The notes under the pieces: model-generated | What the model was told of the DNA's origin: nothing | What the model saw: only the letters and a program-made list of their open reading frames with translations | Databases searched by the model: none | From: Nyssa sinensis | Lineage: Eukaryota; Streptophyta; Magnoliopsida; Cornales; Nyssaceae | NCBI GenBank assembly: GCA_008638375.1 | Contig: CM018031.1 | Span: 7,651,062 to 7,715,061 of the forward strand | Reading direction: 5' to 3' | Length of the DNA: 64,000 nt | Part shown: positions 1 through 10,012 of the stretch, in pieces | Layout of the letters: each line of letters begins with the position of its first letter | Numbering within the stretch: position 1 is the first letter of the stretch | Translations under genes and position numbers: made by a program

Positions 1-370
1 ACGACTTAACACATTTAATTATAAAATATATTATGAGTTAAGATAATTCATCTCACATCAAATATTTATCAAGGTTTTGAAATTTTTTATTTATAAAAGA
101 AATTTCTACTTTGATTTGATCTATATCCAAAATTACTAAACTTGAAAATTATTTATACAGATTAAAATATATGTAAATTTTTTTATTTAAAAAATAAAAA
201 ATTAAAATAAATGGGTTAAGTGTGTCGACACGTATAACCTGTTTAATAAATGGATTGAGTTTAGGTTTTGAAACTTAACACGATTAGTTAATAGTGTCGG
301 GTTTGGATTCACACATATTTTCGAATATGTATATCTTGACACGACACGATAACACGAATTGACATCCCTA
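1..370. mobile_element. Right end of a hAT-like non-autonomous element (cut by window edge)
   Basis: The block is rich in ACACGA and TTAACACG motifs and stops abruptly at AACACGAATTGACATCCCTA. That end closely resembles the right end of the element at 50040-51121 (ACAAATTGCCACCCCTA), and the inner motif around TAACCTGTTTAATAAA is also shared. The left end lies outside the window, so neither the terminal inverted repeat pairing nor the target duplication can be checked. The family assignment rests on the better-preserved copy in GEX2 intron 7. Confidence 0.55.
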
Positions 371-1501
371 ATAATAATTGATGTGTTGGTTTTTTATTTT
401 CATATCAAAATGACTATAAAAACTGTACTATTAAAATATTTACTATTTTATAAATAAATAAATAATTCTCAATGCGTACTATAGGCAATCACTGTACTAT
501 TACAGTTCGTTTAGATAAGTATGAGAGAAAAGAAATAAGAGAAGAGTATTAGTTATGAGAAAAAAGAGAAGAAAGGAAAGAAAATAGTAATCCCTTGTTT
601 ATGTTTAAATGACTCATGAAAAGAAAAGAAAAGAAAGACTGATATAATTATTTCATTTTGCTTGAGAATAATAAAAGAGAAAAAAGAAAGAAAAAAATTT
701 TATATTATTTTATTATTATACCTTTTGAATACCTTAGAATATAAATACCATTTTTATTTTAACTTTTATAATTTTAAAAATAATATTAATATTATTAAAA
801 ATTAATTAAATTCTTCTTTTATTTCTTTTCATTTCCTTCCACTTTTAGAAGAATAACAAAACAATAATGTTAAACTTATTTAAAAATTTTACTAAGAGTA
901 TTTACCTTCATGAGTTATCAGTATTGTATTAATTAAATATCACATCATGTTACATGATAATGTGATTTCAACCAATATAATACTGTCAACAAAAATAAAT
1001 ATTTTTTATAAAATATAAAAATAAGACTAACATTATTTATAATAAAATTACTTAAATAAAGATTAAACTCTCCCTCCCTTTCCCTTCTTAATTTTTAAAA
1101 TAAACATAATATAAACTCTCTTTACTTCTCTTTTCTTTCCCTTCCGTTCTAATTCCTTTCATTCAAACGCACTAGTAGTTATACTAAAATGCTCATTGAG
1201 TGGAAACAAACATTATTGAGCATTGTCGTGTAGCGTTACCAACAAATACAAATGGCCGTCCCGAGGAAACCATAACTCCCATGAACTCACCGTCCGATCT
1301 CAACATTAATTAAACTAATTAATCGCGTTTTAATATATATTAAAGTACAAAAATTTCCTTCAACTTACCCAGAATCCCACTCTACTCCGTCAGCTGTTTT
1401 CAGAGCGAAAACAATGGTTTCCGGGCAACGGGAAAAAGGAAAAGGACATCAGGGTTATTACAAAATTTCGGGAGGGTAAAACTGGAAGAAAGTCCCTGAA
1501 C
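371..1501. other. Intergenic region apart from the MITE at 865-1035
   Basis: AT-rich with purine-rich GAAAAGA tracts at about 520-690 and pyrimidine-rich tracts at about 1066-1160. No open frame of note and no RNA gene seen. Positions 1180-1501 lie downstream of the FLZ stop codon on the minus strand and may include its 3' UTR and terminator; no clear polyadenylation signal could be chosen. Confidence 0.5.
865..1035. mobile_element. Foldback MITE, copy 1
   Basis: The two halves are inverted repeats of each other. The left side runs through TAATGTTAAAC, TTTACTAAGAG and CATGAGTTATCAGTATTG. The right side returns through CCAATATAATACTG and ends ACTAACATTA. The centre reads CACATCATGTTACATGATAATGTG. 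The same design recurs at 6767-6943 and, more decayed, at 5543-5690. No coding capacity is present. The target duplication is unclear because the flanks are simple AT sequence. Confidence 0.6.
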
Positions 1502-1735
1502 TCAGAACGCAAACGCATTTGCTCGATTTCTGGCCGCTCTGCGACTCCGGGAAGGAGAAGAAGATGAGGACGATGGTGATGAAGTGCGTTGTGGTGGTTT
1601 CATGGCATCCAATGAACAGTTTCCTCTCTTAACAGCCTCTTCTTCGTCCATGAATATTTGCCTGCACCTGCACTCTACGCTACAAAAAGCTCTGTCCCCT
1701 CTGTATTTTTCATAACAAAGCATATACATGTAAGT

Positions 1736-1769
<34 letters not shown>

Positions 1770-2357
1770 AGACCTATTGAAGCTTTTGAGCTCAGTTTGA
1801 AGATAAACCATCAACCATGAAAGAGATTTTAATGAAGTAATTAAACAAAATATGCATAAAGGATATGTAAAAAAATGGAAATTTCTGGTGGCCGGGTTAA
1901 TTTCAGAAATATGTTGCATCCACAAAATGATGCAAGAGGCAGACATGGGTGCATGGTGCAGGAAAGTGGTGGAAATTAGTAGCAGATCATAGCATAGCAC
2001 TGCCCAGAAGAAATTAAGATACCAGAGATAAGTAGGATCTGGGCATCCCAGAGAAATATGTGTGTGTGTGTGTGTGTATATCCGTGTATCTGTGTAGATA
2101 TGTTATATGAGTTGTGCTTACTTGTACATATAGATGTCTTTGCCAGGCAAGAGTTTCTGTTTGCAGAGAAAGCATTGATCGAGAAAACCAGTCTCCGGCA
2201 GAGCTGGCGCGGATTTCCACCGAGAAGAAGGAGGTGGTGATGGTGGAGGAGGAGGAGGACTAGCAGATATTTTGATCATGGTGACTTTGTTGATAACTTG
2301 TGGGGTCTTCTGGCTAATACCCTTTTGAGCTTCCAGTACTATGCTCAGTCCCACCAT
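1502..2357 (-). CDS. FLZ (FCS-like zinc finger) domain protein
   Basis: Two coding exons on the minus strand: 2357-2122 and 1700-1502, joined by a GTAAGC donor and a TACAG acceptor, giving a protein of about 144 residues. The N-terminus starts MVGLSIVLE and continues with a PQVINK motif and a proline/serine run, as in a common group of plant FLZ proteins. The FLZ domain spans the splice site: CFLCKQKLLPGKDIYMY is in exon 1, and GDRAFCSVECR is in exon 2. Together they give the two CxxC-type zinc ligand pairs (CFLC and the C/C of FCSVEC). The tail is serine- and arginine-rich and ends NAFAF. FLZ proteins are known to bind the SnRK1 kinase alpha subunits and act as adaptors in energy and stress signalling. 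The start ATG at 2357 is the first in frame and matches the family N-terminus. The exon join restores the domain exactly, so I consider the gene intact. Which FLZ member it is cannot be told. Confidence 0.88.
1738..1767. repeat. (TA)n microsatellite in FLZ intron
   Basis: About fifteen uninterrupted TA units within the FLZ intron, near its 3' (acceptor) end on the minus strand. Confidence 0.9.
2057..2080. repeat. (TG)n microsatellite in FLZ intron
   Basis: A run of ATG(TG)n ending TATATCC, about ten TG units, close to the FLZ donor site on the minus strand. Confidence 0.9.
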
Positions 2358-3548
2358 CTCTCATGGTCTGTTTTACCAAACACCTTCTCTCTCCGGTGGG
2401 GTTTAGTGGTGGCGACGGCCAGGTTTGGTTGATGAAAAGACGAGAAAAATAAATAGAAGAGAGGGAGGGAGGGAGGGAGGCATAGAGGGGACGAGAGGAA
2501 TGGTACAAGGGAAGGTTGGTGGGTCCCATGAAGACCCATATTTCCAGGGAGAAAGAGCTGTAACAAGGACGAGTATGATCTAACTTCTAGTGCCTTGTTA
2601 ATTGGCACGTATACATCAAATCTCTTTTCATTTTAACTTTTATTTATTTATTTAGATACTGTTTCGTCTTCTTCTCTACACAAATTATTTCTTTATACAA
2701 TTTTTTTTCAATATTTATTTACAGTAAAAGTGTACATAAGTCGGGTTGAGTTTGGTTAGAGGAAAATCAGAATTGATCCATTTGATTTACATTCAGTTCG
2801 CGTTGGATCAGATTTATAATTCATGTTTTAAAAATACGGCATCACTAATTTATAAATAAATTCAGTTTTTGTTAAAAAAATCAATCATATTATTAATAAA
2901 TCGATTTTAGGATTAAAAGATTAACAAAATATGACACACTTTTAATTTGAAAAGAAGTCAATATAAATTACTCAATTGTCTATTGTTAAGACGAGTTGAA
3001 TGAAATTTCAAGAACTCTTGTAACTTTAAGGATGCCTACTATTTATAAAAAAATATAATAATATTTAACTTCAAATTAAATAGGTAAAAAATTTTCCTAT
3101 TTAAATATGTATCTTAATTACAATTTATCATGTATGTAATATAAATTTAATTTTTAATTTATTTATTTTATATTTTTAGTTAAAATATATAGTCACGTGA
3201 TATTCGTATAACTATACATGATAGATTAAGATTGTGACTTATGCTTAAGGATATAGTAAAATATTTCTCTTATTTAATTTGGAGTTAATTATTATTTTAT
3301 TTAAAATGTGTAAAGCTCGTGAAAAATAAATTATTTCTATTTAAATTATATACCGACCGATTAAGAAATTGTGTTTACAAAATAAAAATAAAATCTTATG
3401 AAAATTAGAAAAATCTTATGATCGCACTCATCATATTTGTGCTGCTTTATTCTTTATGTTGTCTTTCGGAATATGCGAATCTTGTTATTTATACGAGAAA
3501 TTTTGTTAAAAAAAAAAAACACGAGTTTAAGAAATTTTGATAAAAAAT
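2358..3548. other. FLZ upstream region and intergenic DNA
   Basis: Positions 2360-2600 are GA-rich on the plus strand (GAGGGAGG repeats near 2460-2480), so on the minus strand they form a CT-rich leader typical of a plant 5' UTR. An AAATAAATAAATAAA stretch near 2640-2655 could supply a minus-strand TATA-like element, but this is only inference. The rest, to the 5S array, is AT-rich with no gene seen. Confidence 0.35.
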
Positions 3549-3716
3549 TGGTATAACACGATGACTTTTTAGGGGGTCACCCATCATAGTACTACTATCC
3601 CACAAGCACAAAGACTTATCAGGGGTCACCTATCCTAGTACTACTCTCCCCCAAGTATACTTAACTACGGAGTTCTGATTGGATCTGATGCATTAGTGTT
3701 GGTCTGATCGCATCTA
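3549..3716 (-). pseudogene. Chimeric 5S rRNA pseudogene (two partial copies fused)
   Basis: On the plus strand this reads as a truncated 5S complement (AACACGATGACTT to CAAGCACA, about 3549-3611) that runs straight into a second copy (AGACTTATCAGGGGTCACC to GATCGCATC). The second copy lacks its 3' terminal dozen bases. The block CACCCATCNTAGTACTACT therefore appears twice about 63 bp apart. This looks like a deletion or unequal exchange between neighbouring 5S units. It carries many substitutions and is not expected to be functional. Confidence 0.8.
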
Positions 3717-3831
3717 TCATGTTTGTGCTGCTTTATTCTTTACACTATCGTTCGGAATACGCGAATCTTGTTATTTACACAAGAAATCTTGTTAAAAAAA
3801 AACACGAGTTCGAGAAATTTCGATTAAAAAT

Positions 3832-3949
3832 AGGTGCAACACGAGGACTTCCCAAAGAGTCACCCATCCTAGTACTACTCTCGCCCAAGCACACTTGACT
3901 GCGGAGTTCTGATAGGATCCGGTGCATTAGTGCTGGTATAATCGCACCC
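3832..3949 (-). rRNA. 5S rRNA-like gene, copy 2 (best preserved)
   Basis: The minus strand begins GGGTGCGATTATACCAGCAC, continues through CACCGGATCC, CAGAACTCCGCAG and CTTGGGCGAGAGTAGTACTA, and ends TCCTCGTGTTGCACCT: about 118 bases, the normal plant 5S length. Differences from the plant consensus as I know it are mainly C/T changes. On the minus strand TATAAAG lies about 29 bases upstream and a T-run follows the 3' end, matching the plant 5S promoter and Pol III terminator layout. Several substitutions and the decayed neighbours suggest a relic rather than an active gene. Confidence 0.8.
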
Positions 3950-4065
3950 ATCATGTTCGTGTTGTGTTATTCTTTATACTATTGTTCGGAATACGCGAAT
4001 CTTGTTATTTATACGAGAAATATTGTTTAAAAAAAATGCGAGTTTGAAAATTTTCGATAAAAAAA

Positions 4066-4181
4066 AGTGCAACACGAGGGCTTCTAGGGGGTCATCCATC
4101 CTAGTACTACTCTCGCTCAAGTACACTTAACTGCAGAGTTCTGATAGGATCCGATGCATTAGTTTTGGTATGATCGTACCC
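4066..4181 (-). pseudogene. 5S rRNA-like copy 3, degenerate
   Basis: Same order of 5S blocks as copy 2, but with substitutions in the 5' domain (AAAACTAATGCATCGGATCC) and in the internal control region (CTGCAGTTAAGTGTACTTGAG). The T-run just downstream of its 3' end is kept. It begins about 232 bp from copy 2. Confidence 0.75.
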
Positions 4182-4303
4182 ATCATGTTTGTGCTGCTTT
4201 ATTATTTACATTGTCGTTTGGAATACGCGAATCTTGTTATTTATACGAGAAATCTTGATAAAAAAAAAAAAAACGCGAGTTTAAGAAATTTCGATTAAAA
4301 AAA

Positions 4304-4420
4304 GGTGTAATACGAGGACTTTCGAAGGAGTCACCCATCTTAGTATTACTCTCGCCCAAGCACACTTAACTGCGGAGTTCTGATGAGATCCCATGCATTA
4401 GTGTTGGTATGATCGTACCC
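4304..4420 (-). pseudogene. 5S rRNA-like copy 4, degenerate
   Basis: Minus-strand GGGTACGATCATACCAACAC through CTCCGCAGTTAAGTGTGCTT to CTCGTATTACACC. The internal control region is well kept, but the 5' and 3' stems carry changes (TGGGATCTC, TTCGAAAG). Spaced about 239 bp from copy 3. Confidence 0.75.
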
Positions 4421-4546
4421 ATCATGTTTGTGTTGCTTTATTTCTTTACACTGTCGTTCGAAATACCCGAATCTTGTTATTTATACGAGAAATCTTGATA
4501 ATAATTAAAAAAAAAATCGCGAGTTTGAGAAATTTCGATTAAAAAA

Positions 4547-4663
4547 GGTGCAGCATGAGGACTTTCAAGGGGGTCACCCATCCTAATACTATTCTCGCCC
4601 AAACAAACTTAACTACGGAGTTCTGATGGAATTCGGTGCATTAGTACTAATATGATTGCATCC
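4547..4663 (-). pseudogene. 5S rRNA-like copy 5, degenerate
   Basis: The outermost copy of the array. The 5' part reads GGATGCAATCATATTAGTAC and the internal region is GTAGTTAAGTTTGTTTGGGC, so both control elements are damaged. No further copy is seen beyond 4680, so the array ends here inside the window. Confidence 0.7.
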
Positions 4664-5542
4664 ATCATGTTTGTGCTTCTTTATTTTTATATAAAATAAA
4701 AAAATTTATAATTTAGTCAAACTTTAAAAAAAATGAAAAAAATAATTTTGTCACTTAAAAAAAACAATTGACTTAGAGAAAGTTATTTGTAATTTGTGAG
4801 TAAAAATAAAAAAAATTAATTTAATTTCAAAATTTTTAAAAAAAAATTAAGTATATTTATCATAAAACTAAAAAAATATCATATACTTAATTGATATGTC
4901 ATATATTCATTTAGTTTGATCTCTTACAGTCGGACTAAGAAATAGCAACTGTTCAAAAATTTATTATATAATCTTAGACTAATCATAAATTGGCATATCA
5001 ATAAAAATTATTTTATTGTTACTTACAAATTTAATATATTACACATATATTAATCCATAATTAATTTGGCAAGAAATATTAACACCAATTATAATTATTC
5101 ATACTTATAATTTAATTAACACATATAATACACGTGTTTATTTTACATACGATCACACGCACATAATACACACCAATTCAATTATAAATATTAAAACCTC
5201 TTAACATTTCTCTTTAAATGACTTCACCGGTTCAGCCATACAATAAATTCTCTCCTCTTAACAGTTCCAACCATCCACAAAAGCCCGTACCAAGAAAAGG
5301 ATTGTTGGCGAAAAAGCCGGCGCTGCCCCGGTCCAGTTCCAGTCACCTGTTCACTAGATTACAAACTTTAATGCCCCTAAAGTCTCCTTGGATAATCATT
5401 TTTTAAGTAGTCCTACTTTTATCTGTTAAAAGTTGATAAACAGGTAAAAAGAAGGATTTGTCATTTGTTGTTATCGTGCGAAAAGCCATGCCACTATCCA
5501 TTAATGCAGTATCATGTCATCCTTTATTACATGTTATAACAA

Positions 5543-5690
5543 TAATATTAGCACTTATTTAAAAATTTATTTTTATAAATTAATAGTATTGTATTAATTA
5601 AATATTATATTATATTATATTATAATATAATATGATATTCAGTCAATATAATACTATTAATTCATAATAAAATATTATTTAATTTAAATA
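5543..5690. mobile_element. Foldback MITE, copy 2 (decayed)
   Basis: Resembles the elements at 865-1035 and 6767-6943: TAATATTAGCACTTATTTAA on the left, AATAGTATTGTATTAATTAA in the arm, an AT palindrome in place of the usual centre, then CAATATAATACTATTAATTC on the right arm. The ends are blurred. Confidence 0.45.
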
Positions 5691-6460
5691 ATTATATAAA
5701 ATAATTATTTAAATTAAATAATTAAATTTAAATAATTAAATATTTGGATGAATTTTTAAAATATATTTGATAATTATTATATAAAGATATTTATAATAAA
5801 TATCATTAACTTAATAAAAAAAATTTAACTTTACAATTTAACCAAAATTGTAACTAATGAAAAAATTATGACCAAAAAATATGATTTAAATTTCTATCGT
5901 CAAATAATTTTAAAATTAATTAAGTGTATTTGATCTGATCTAAACATAGTCATATTTTTATCTTTTATTGGTAAATTTGAATAAAATCATAAATTTTGAG
6001 GTTTTCCAAAAAAAGTTACTTATCGTATATATATATATATATATAAAATAAGTGAATTTATTTTTTATTTAGTACCAAAACACATCATCAGTTTTTCTAA
6101 TTAATATTGCTATATTCCCCAACACTTCATCCTAAAAAGTGTCACATCATTTGTTTCATATAATCTTAATCTACACAAGTTGATGTACATACTTTACAAT
6201 ATATTTGTTTCCAATCATTATTATTTATTATCATTATGTATTTTAAGGTTATATTTATCTCTTTATATGAATAAAATCTTATCCATCCTTACAATACATT
6301 TGAAATATATTATTATTATATATGTATAACATTTTTTTTTCTCAATACAATTATCGAAGAAAAGAAAATCAAATTCATATCAATTGTATATAGATTGGAC
6401 ATTCGCAATACTTAAATTAGACGTTGATTCAAAAAATATAACATTTGAGTATTACCTAAA

Positions 6461-6722
6461 AAGTAAGAGTCATACTATTTTTACCATAAAATTTTATCAA
6501 ATTTTTTTACCTGTTGACGTGGCTGCTCGGATACTAGTCAATTAAGCCTCTTAGTATATGCGGGTGTTAGTCAATTAATCCTTTCGATGCTAGTTAATTA
6601 AGCCTCTTGGACTCACTTAACATGACTAGCACTAATAAGCTGAATTTTTTAGCACCAAGAGCAGCCACATCAGCAGGTAAATTTTTTTAGTAAAATATTA
6701 AGATAAGGATAGTATTACTTAA
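6461..6722. mobile_element. Foldback element with long inverted arms
   Basis: The left arm 6461-6530 ends TTTACCTGTTGACGTGGCTG. The right arm 6652-6722 holds its reverse complement (CAGCCACATCAGCAGGTAAA), and the pairing continues outward through the ATTTTACTA and ATACTAT blocks. The centre holds three copies of a TAGT(C/T)AATTAAGCCTC-like motif. The flanks share the direct repeat AGTATTAC(C/T)TAAAAAGTAA, which may be a duplicated target or part of the arms. The family is unknown to me. Confidence 0.6.
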
Positions 6723-6766
6723 AAAGTAAACACTCGTAATATTCGAATGCCTATTTGACTGTTGAG

Positions 6767-6943
6767 TAATGCTAGTTTTACCTTTATATTTTATCAAAAA
6801 TGTTTACCTTCATGAGTTGGCAGTGTTGTATTGACTGAATGTCACATCATCATATGACATGATGTGAATATTTAACCAATATAATACTGACAACTCATGA
6901 ATGTAAACATTTTTAGTAAAATTTTTAAATAAATCTAACATTA
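6767..6943. mobile_element. Foldback MITE, copy 3 (best preserved)
   Basis: 177 bp, almost a full hairpin. The left end TAATGCTAGTTTTAC is mirrored at the right end by CTAACATTA. The inner arm ACCTTCATGAGTTGGCAGTG is mirrored by ACTGACAACTCATGAATGT. The tip is CACATCATCATATGACATGATGTG. No coding capacity. A TA or TTA target site is possible. Confidence 0.7.
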
Positions 6944-6956
6944 TTATTGACTGTTC

Positions 6957-7001
<45 letters not shown>

Positions 7002-7615
7002 CTTAAATACGAAATAAGAGGAGAGTAAAATTGGAGTCAAATTTCAAAATAATATAAAATGTTTCACTAAAATCATTAATTGAAGTCACGATTTCAAAAT
7101 CAGCATACAAGAGTTATGAAATTTTGTTCCCTATCTTGAAAACGAGCGGGAAGTCATGTTCCCATCTTATTCAAGAATAAAATCAAGCCCAAGATTTATT
7201 CTCCTTCGAGTATATATGGAAAATGGCATCCAAGAATAATAAAGAAAGGAAAATGCTGCATATTTTATATTTTGGATTCTAAATAATATGACAGTAAATT
7301 AATAATAAAATATTTATAATATATCTAAACTATTAATAATAATTTAATGACATATCATTGGGATACAAGCGTGTATCTTAAATGATGTGACAATAAAATA
7401 TATTTAAAATATCATGAATGCTATATCATTTGTAATGTAAATTTTGGTATCAAGATTTAGAACAAAGAATATTACTGAAAAAGAAAAGAAAAATAATTAA
7501 GTTAAAAAAAAATCTTGATAAATAGTTTGAAAAGGGTTTCTCGGAGGAGATAATAATAAGTTGGAGAATGACTCTTTCTTATTTTAACTTTTATTTGGCT
7601 TCCACCGCTCGTGAG

Positions 7616-7908
7616 TAGAGCTGTCAATGAATTGGATCGCGATCTGAGATCTGATCCATTAAGTCTAGATATGATTTTAGAAATAGTAATTCATGACCCG
7701 ATCCGATCCGAATCCGATTATCTCAAATATAAACGGACCGGATATGATATAGGTTGATCCGATCCGTTTATATATATATATATATGTATTTGGATACGGA
7801 TTAACATTCGCATGATCCGTCGAATTAACAGGATCGGATGTCTTATTAAACGGATCGGATTCAGATTGGCTCTGATCCGATTCCGAATTCGATCCGTTTA
7901 CAGCCCAG
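7616..7908. mobile_element. hAT-like MITE with 8-bp target duplication
   Basis: 293 bp, rich in GATCCG/CGGATC motifs. The left end is TAGAGCTGTCAATG; the reverse complement of the right end is CTGGGCTGTAAACG. The flanks CTCGTGAG (7608-7615) and CTTGTGAG (7909-7916) match at 7 of 8 bases, the 8-bp duplication expected of hAT insertions. No transposase is encoded. A (TA)n run sits inside. Confidence 0.72.
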
Positions 7909-7916
7909 CTTGTGAG

Positions 7917-8650
7917 CCCACGGGCGATGAGTCTTGCATTGAGAGACAAATGAATTTTTAAATGAAATGGTGAGAATTTCTATTTCAGAAAATACAAGTT
8001 CAAATCATCAATACCCATAATCTAATCCACATCACAAATCATAGATTAATAAAGATAAAATTATCTCTCTCTTTAGTACAACAATGGAGAATGAGATTTT
8101 TTACTTAGGTGTCAGATGCATTTGTATGAAAATATTGAGTCTCGAATCTAAATTGCCTCTATAAAAAAAGACTTTGTCATCACGTATGACGGGTACTATG
8201 AGAAAAGTGTAATTGTGGAATTGATTCTTTCTTGCTCAAATACTAAGGCCAATGCTGAAAACATATTCCCATTATTTGGTGCATTGTCAACTTCAATTTG
8301 CACTTTTTGTTCCATTCTCTCTTTGTAATTTCACAACTCAAAGGTATTTTCAATGCAAAAATATATTTGAGTCTGGTTAAAGTTTTATTTTAACATTATG
8401 CCAAGTGAGTATATGTTAATATTTCTAATCTTATGAAAAATTGTTATTTTACCGTACAATAATCATTCTTCTTTTTAACTCTCACTCTTATCTTTCATGC
8501 AAGGGTCTCTCCAATCGTTGTTGGATAGGATACTTGTTGAAAGATATGGGCTTTTGGATCATTTTTGCTGCCATGGATCTGAACGACAAGATATGTTCAA
8601 TAATCCATATATATACTCAACTCAATATATGTTTGTGATCGTTTCTTTGA
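7917..8650. other. Intergenic region, nothing recognised
   Basis: Mixed AT-rich sequence. The 65-codon open frame at 8441-8638 has no recognisable domain. No repeat structure noted. Confidence 0.5.
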
Positions 8651-8654
8651 TACA

Positions 8655-9000
8655 TATGATTTGAATGGCCCATCTACTGGAGCTGTTGATTCAGTTTAAT
8701 GGCCCAAGCCCAGTCCACTCGGCTTGGTTGCCCAGCCCGATATAACATTGGGCTTAAATTTTTTTGCCCAGGCCATCCCGAAACACTAAAGATGCAGTCC
8801 GAGCCCTAAAATATTTTTGTTGGGCTCGGGTTAACCCGCGGACTTGCAGTCCTATGTACAAAATTTTTCTTCTTGTCTACGATCAATTTCCATTTCACAT
8901 CGTTACTCTTCTGTTAGGGGGAATTCGTAGAAAACTTTCTGCAACCGTCGATTTCGAGGAGCTCGATTTCATCGCTGCTGCTGTTGCTTATCTCTTCTGT
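8655..9000 (+). promoter_or_regulatory. Possible promoter and first leader exon of GNL1
   Basis: Between 8668 and 8835 there are several GGCCCA/TGGGCT-type motifs (ATGGCCCA, GGCCCAAGCCCAG, TTGGGCTTAA, TTGGGCTCGG). Such site II-like elements are common in promoters of widely expressed plant genes. Downstream comes a pyrimidine-rich, CTGCTGCTG-containing stretch with a good donor at 8999 (CT|GTACGT). A candidate acceptor before the GNL1 start is CTTTCAG ending at 13754. This would give GNL1 a 5' UTR intron of over 4 kb that now holds a LINE and a MITE. This is inference: the block could instead belong to a lost gene. Confidence 0.3.
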
Positions 9001-10012
9001 ACGTCTCTTTCTCTATTATGCGTGTGTATACATATCTTGTGTTTAGAGGTATTGGAAATTGTTGTTGTACTGTTGAATTGTGTTGTTCTTTGTTGGCAGA
9101 GCTCAGATCTGTGACATCTAGGGCTATTCTGTCTCTTGATTTGAACGCTGATGCCATTTGAATTTTATTTTCTTGAAATTGGTGCTGATTTTGGGATTTG
9201 GGATTTATGTGAAAGGTTATTGGTGTTCATGATACAGAAAATCATAAATTCTTTATTATGTTTTCTTGTTCTTTTTTTTTTCCCCGGGGTGTTCTGGCAC
9301 TAACTTTTATCTGATTTGGTCCTTACTTATCTGCGAAGTTTGTGATATGATTGAGTTTGAAAGGCCTCTTGTGAAATAAATGAATTAGTAGAAAGAAAAT
9401 GAAGTATATTCTGAACTTAAATGTGGATACTAGTCGAATCATTGATGTTAGTACATTTTTATGAAGAAAAAAAAAATGAGGAGTGGTTGTTTATTGACAT
9501 AATTGATCTTAAGTGTTTGAGATCTCTTGGGTGTTTCCTTGTTCGGTGCGTGATCCATTTAGTGTGTGGAGAGGGGAACAATATGAGGAATTGGAAGACC
9601 TGAAATATGGTTCCACATTGCCTAATGTGATGCATATGGGGAGAGGGGAATCAAAGGCATTTTGAGGGGAAAGAGGAGCCTATCTACAAGGTGAAGAGTA
9701 GATTTTTGATTCAGTTGAACGGTTGAGATACAGAAAGGTTAATTCCTCTTTAGAGAAGTTTTGAATTTCGGGAATAATATATATTATTTTGTATATTCAT
9801 AGAGTTATATAATCGAAACATCTTTCTTAGGCTCTGTCAACTCAGTTTCTTATTGCGCTGAAAAAAAGAATTATTTGTGATTGAAGTGCATCAATTAATT
9901 CTTGAAATGATTAAAATCACCCCTTGGGCACCTTTTATATATTACTTTACTTATCAAAAAAAAAAAAAATCACTACTTGTTTTAACAATTCTTTCCCCCC
10001 ACCCCCAAAAGG
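9001..10012. other. Non-coding region, possibly GNL1 leader intron
   Basis: T-rich and A-rich stretches with no coherent open frame. The sequence has the base composition of a plant intron. Nothing else recognised up to the LINE fragment. Confidence 0.4.

Larger units (their letters stand above)
3549..4680 (-). repeat. Relic 5S rDNA tandem array, unit about 232-243 bp
   Basis: Five units repeat with 3' boundaries at about 3716, 3949, 4181, 4420 and 4663. Each unit is a 5S-like coding part of about 117 bp plus a spacer of about 118 bp. The spacers are homologous to one another and share the ACGCGAATCTTGTTATTTA block. On the minus strand each spacer carries a TATAAAG or TGTAAAG element about 28-29 bases before the 5S start and a GC near -13. 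Conservation of spacer and gene together indicates true 5S rDNA units. The alternative, tandem LTRs of a Cassandra-type TRIM that carries 5S sequence, is less likely because no primer site or internal domain lies between units. Confidence 0.82.
4681..7607. other. AT-rich intergenic region with MITEs
   Basis: No gene recognised. The 62-codon open frame at 5218-5406 has no recognisable domain and no neighbouring exon, so I do not call it. Palindromic AT stretches occur at 5590-5760. MITE-like blocks are listed separately. A (TG)n(TA)n microsatellite lies at 6957-6999. Confidence 0.5.

Noticed and set aside
3549..4680. Regular repeats with equal spacers, CRISPR-like at first sight
   Set aside because: The repeat is a 5S rRNA gene and the spacers are homologous to each other, unlike CRISPR spacers; the host is a plant.
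5218..5406. 62-codon open frame starting MTSPVQPYN
   Set aside because: Short, no domain, in a repeat-rich region.
7743..7790. TATA-rich segment as a promoter
   Set aside because: It lies inside the hAT-like MITE at 7616-7908 and has no gene downstream.
8764..9114. 116-codon open frame
   Set aside because: Runs over a likely leader exon and donor site; no domain. Treated as non-coding leader.
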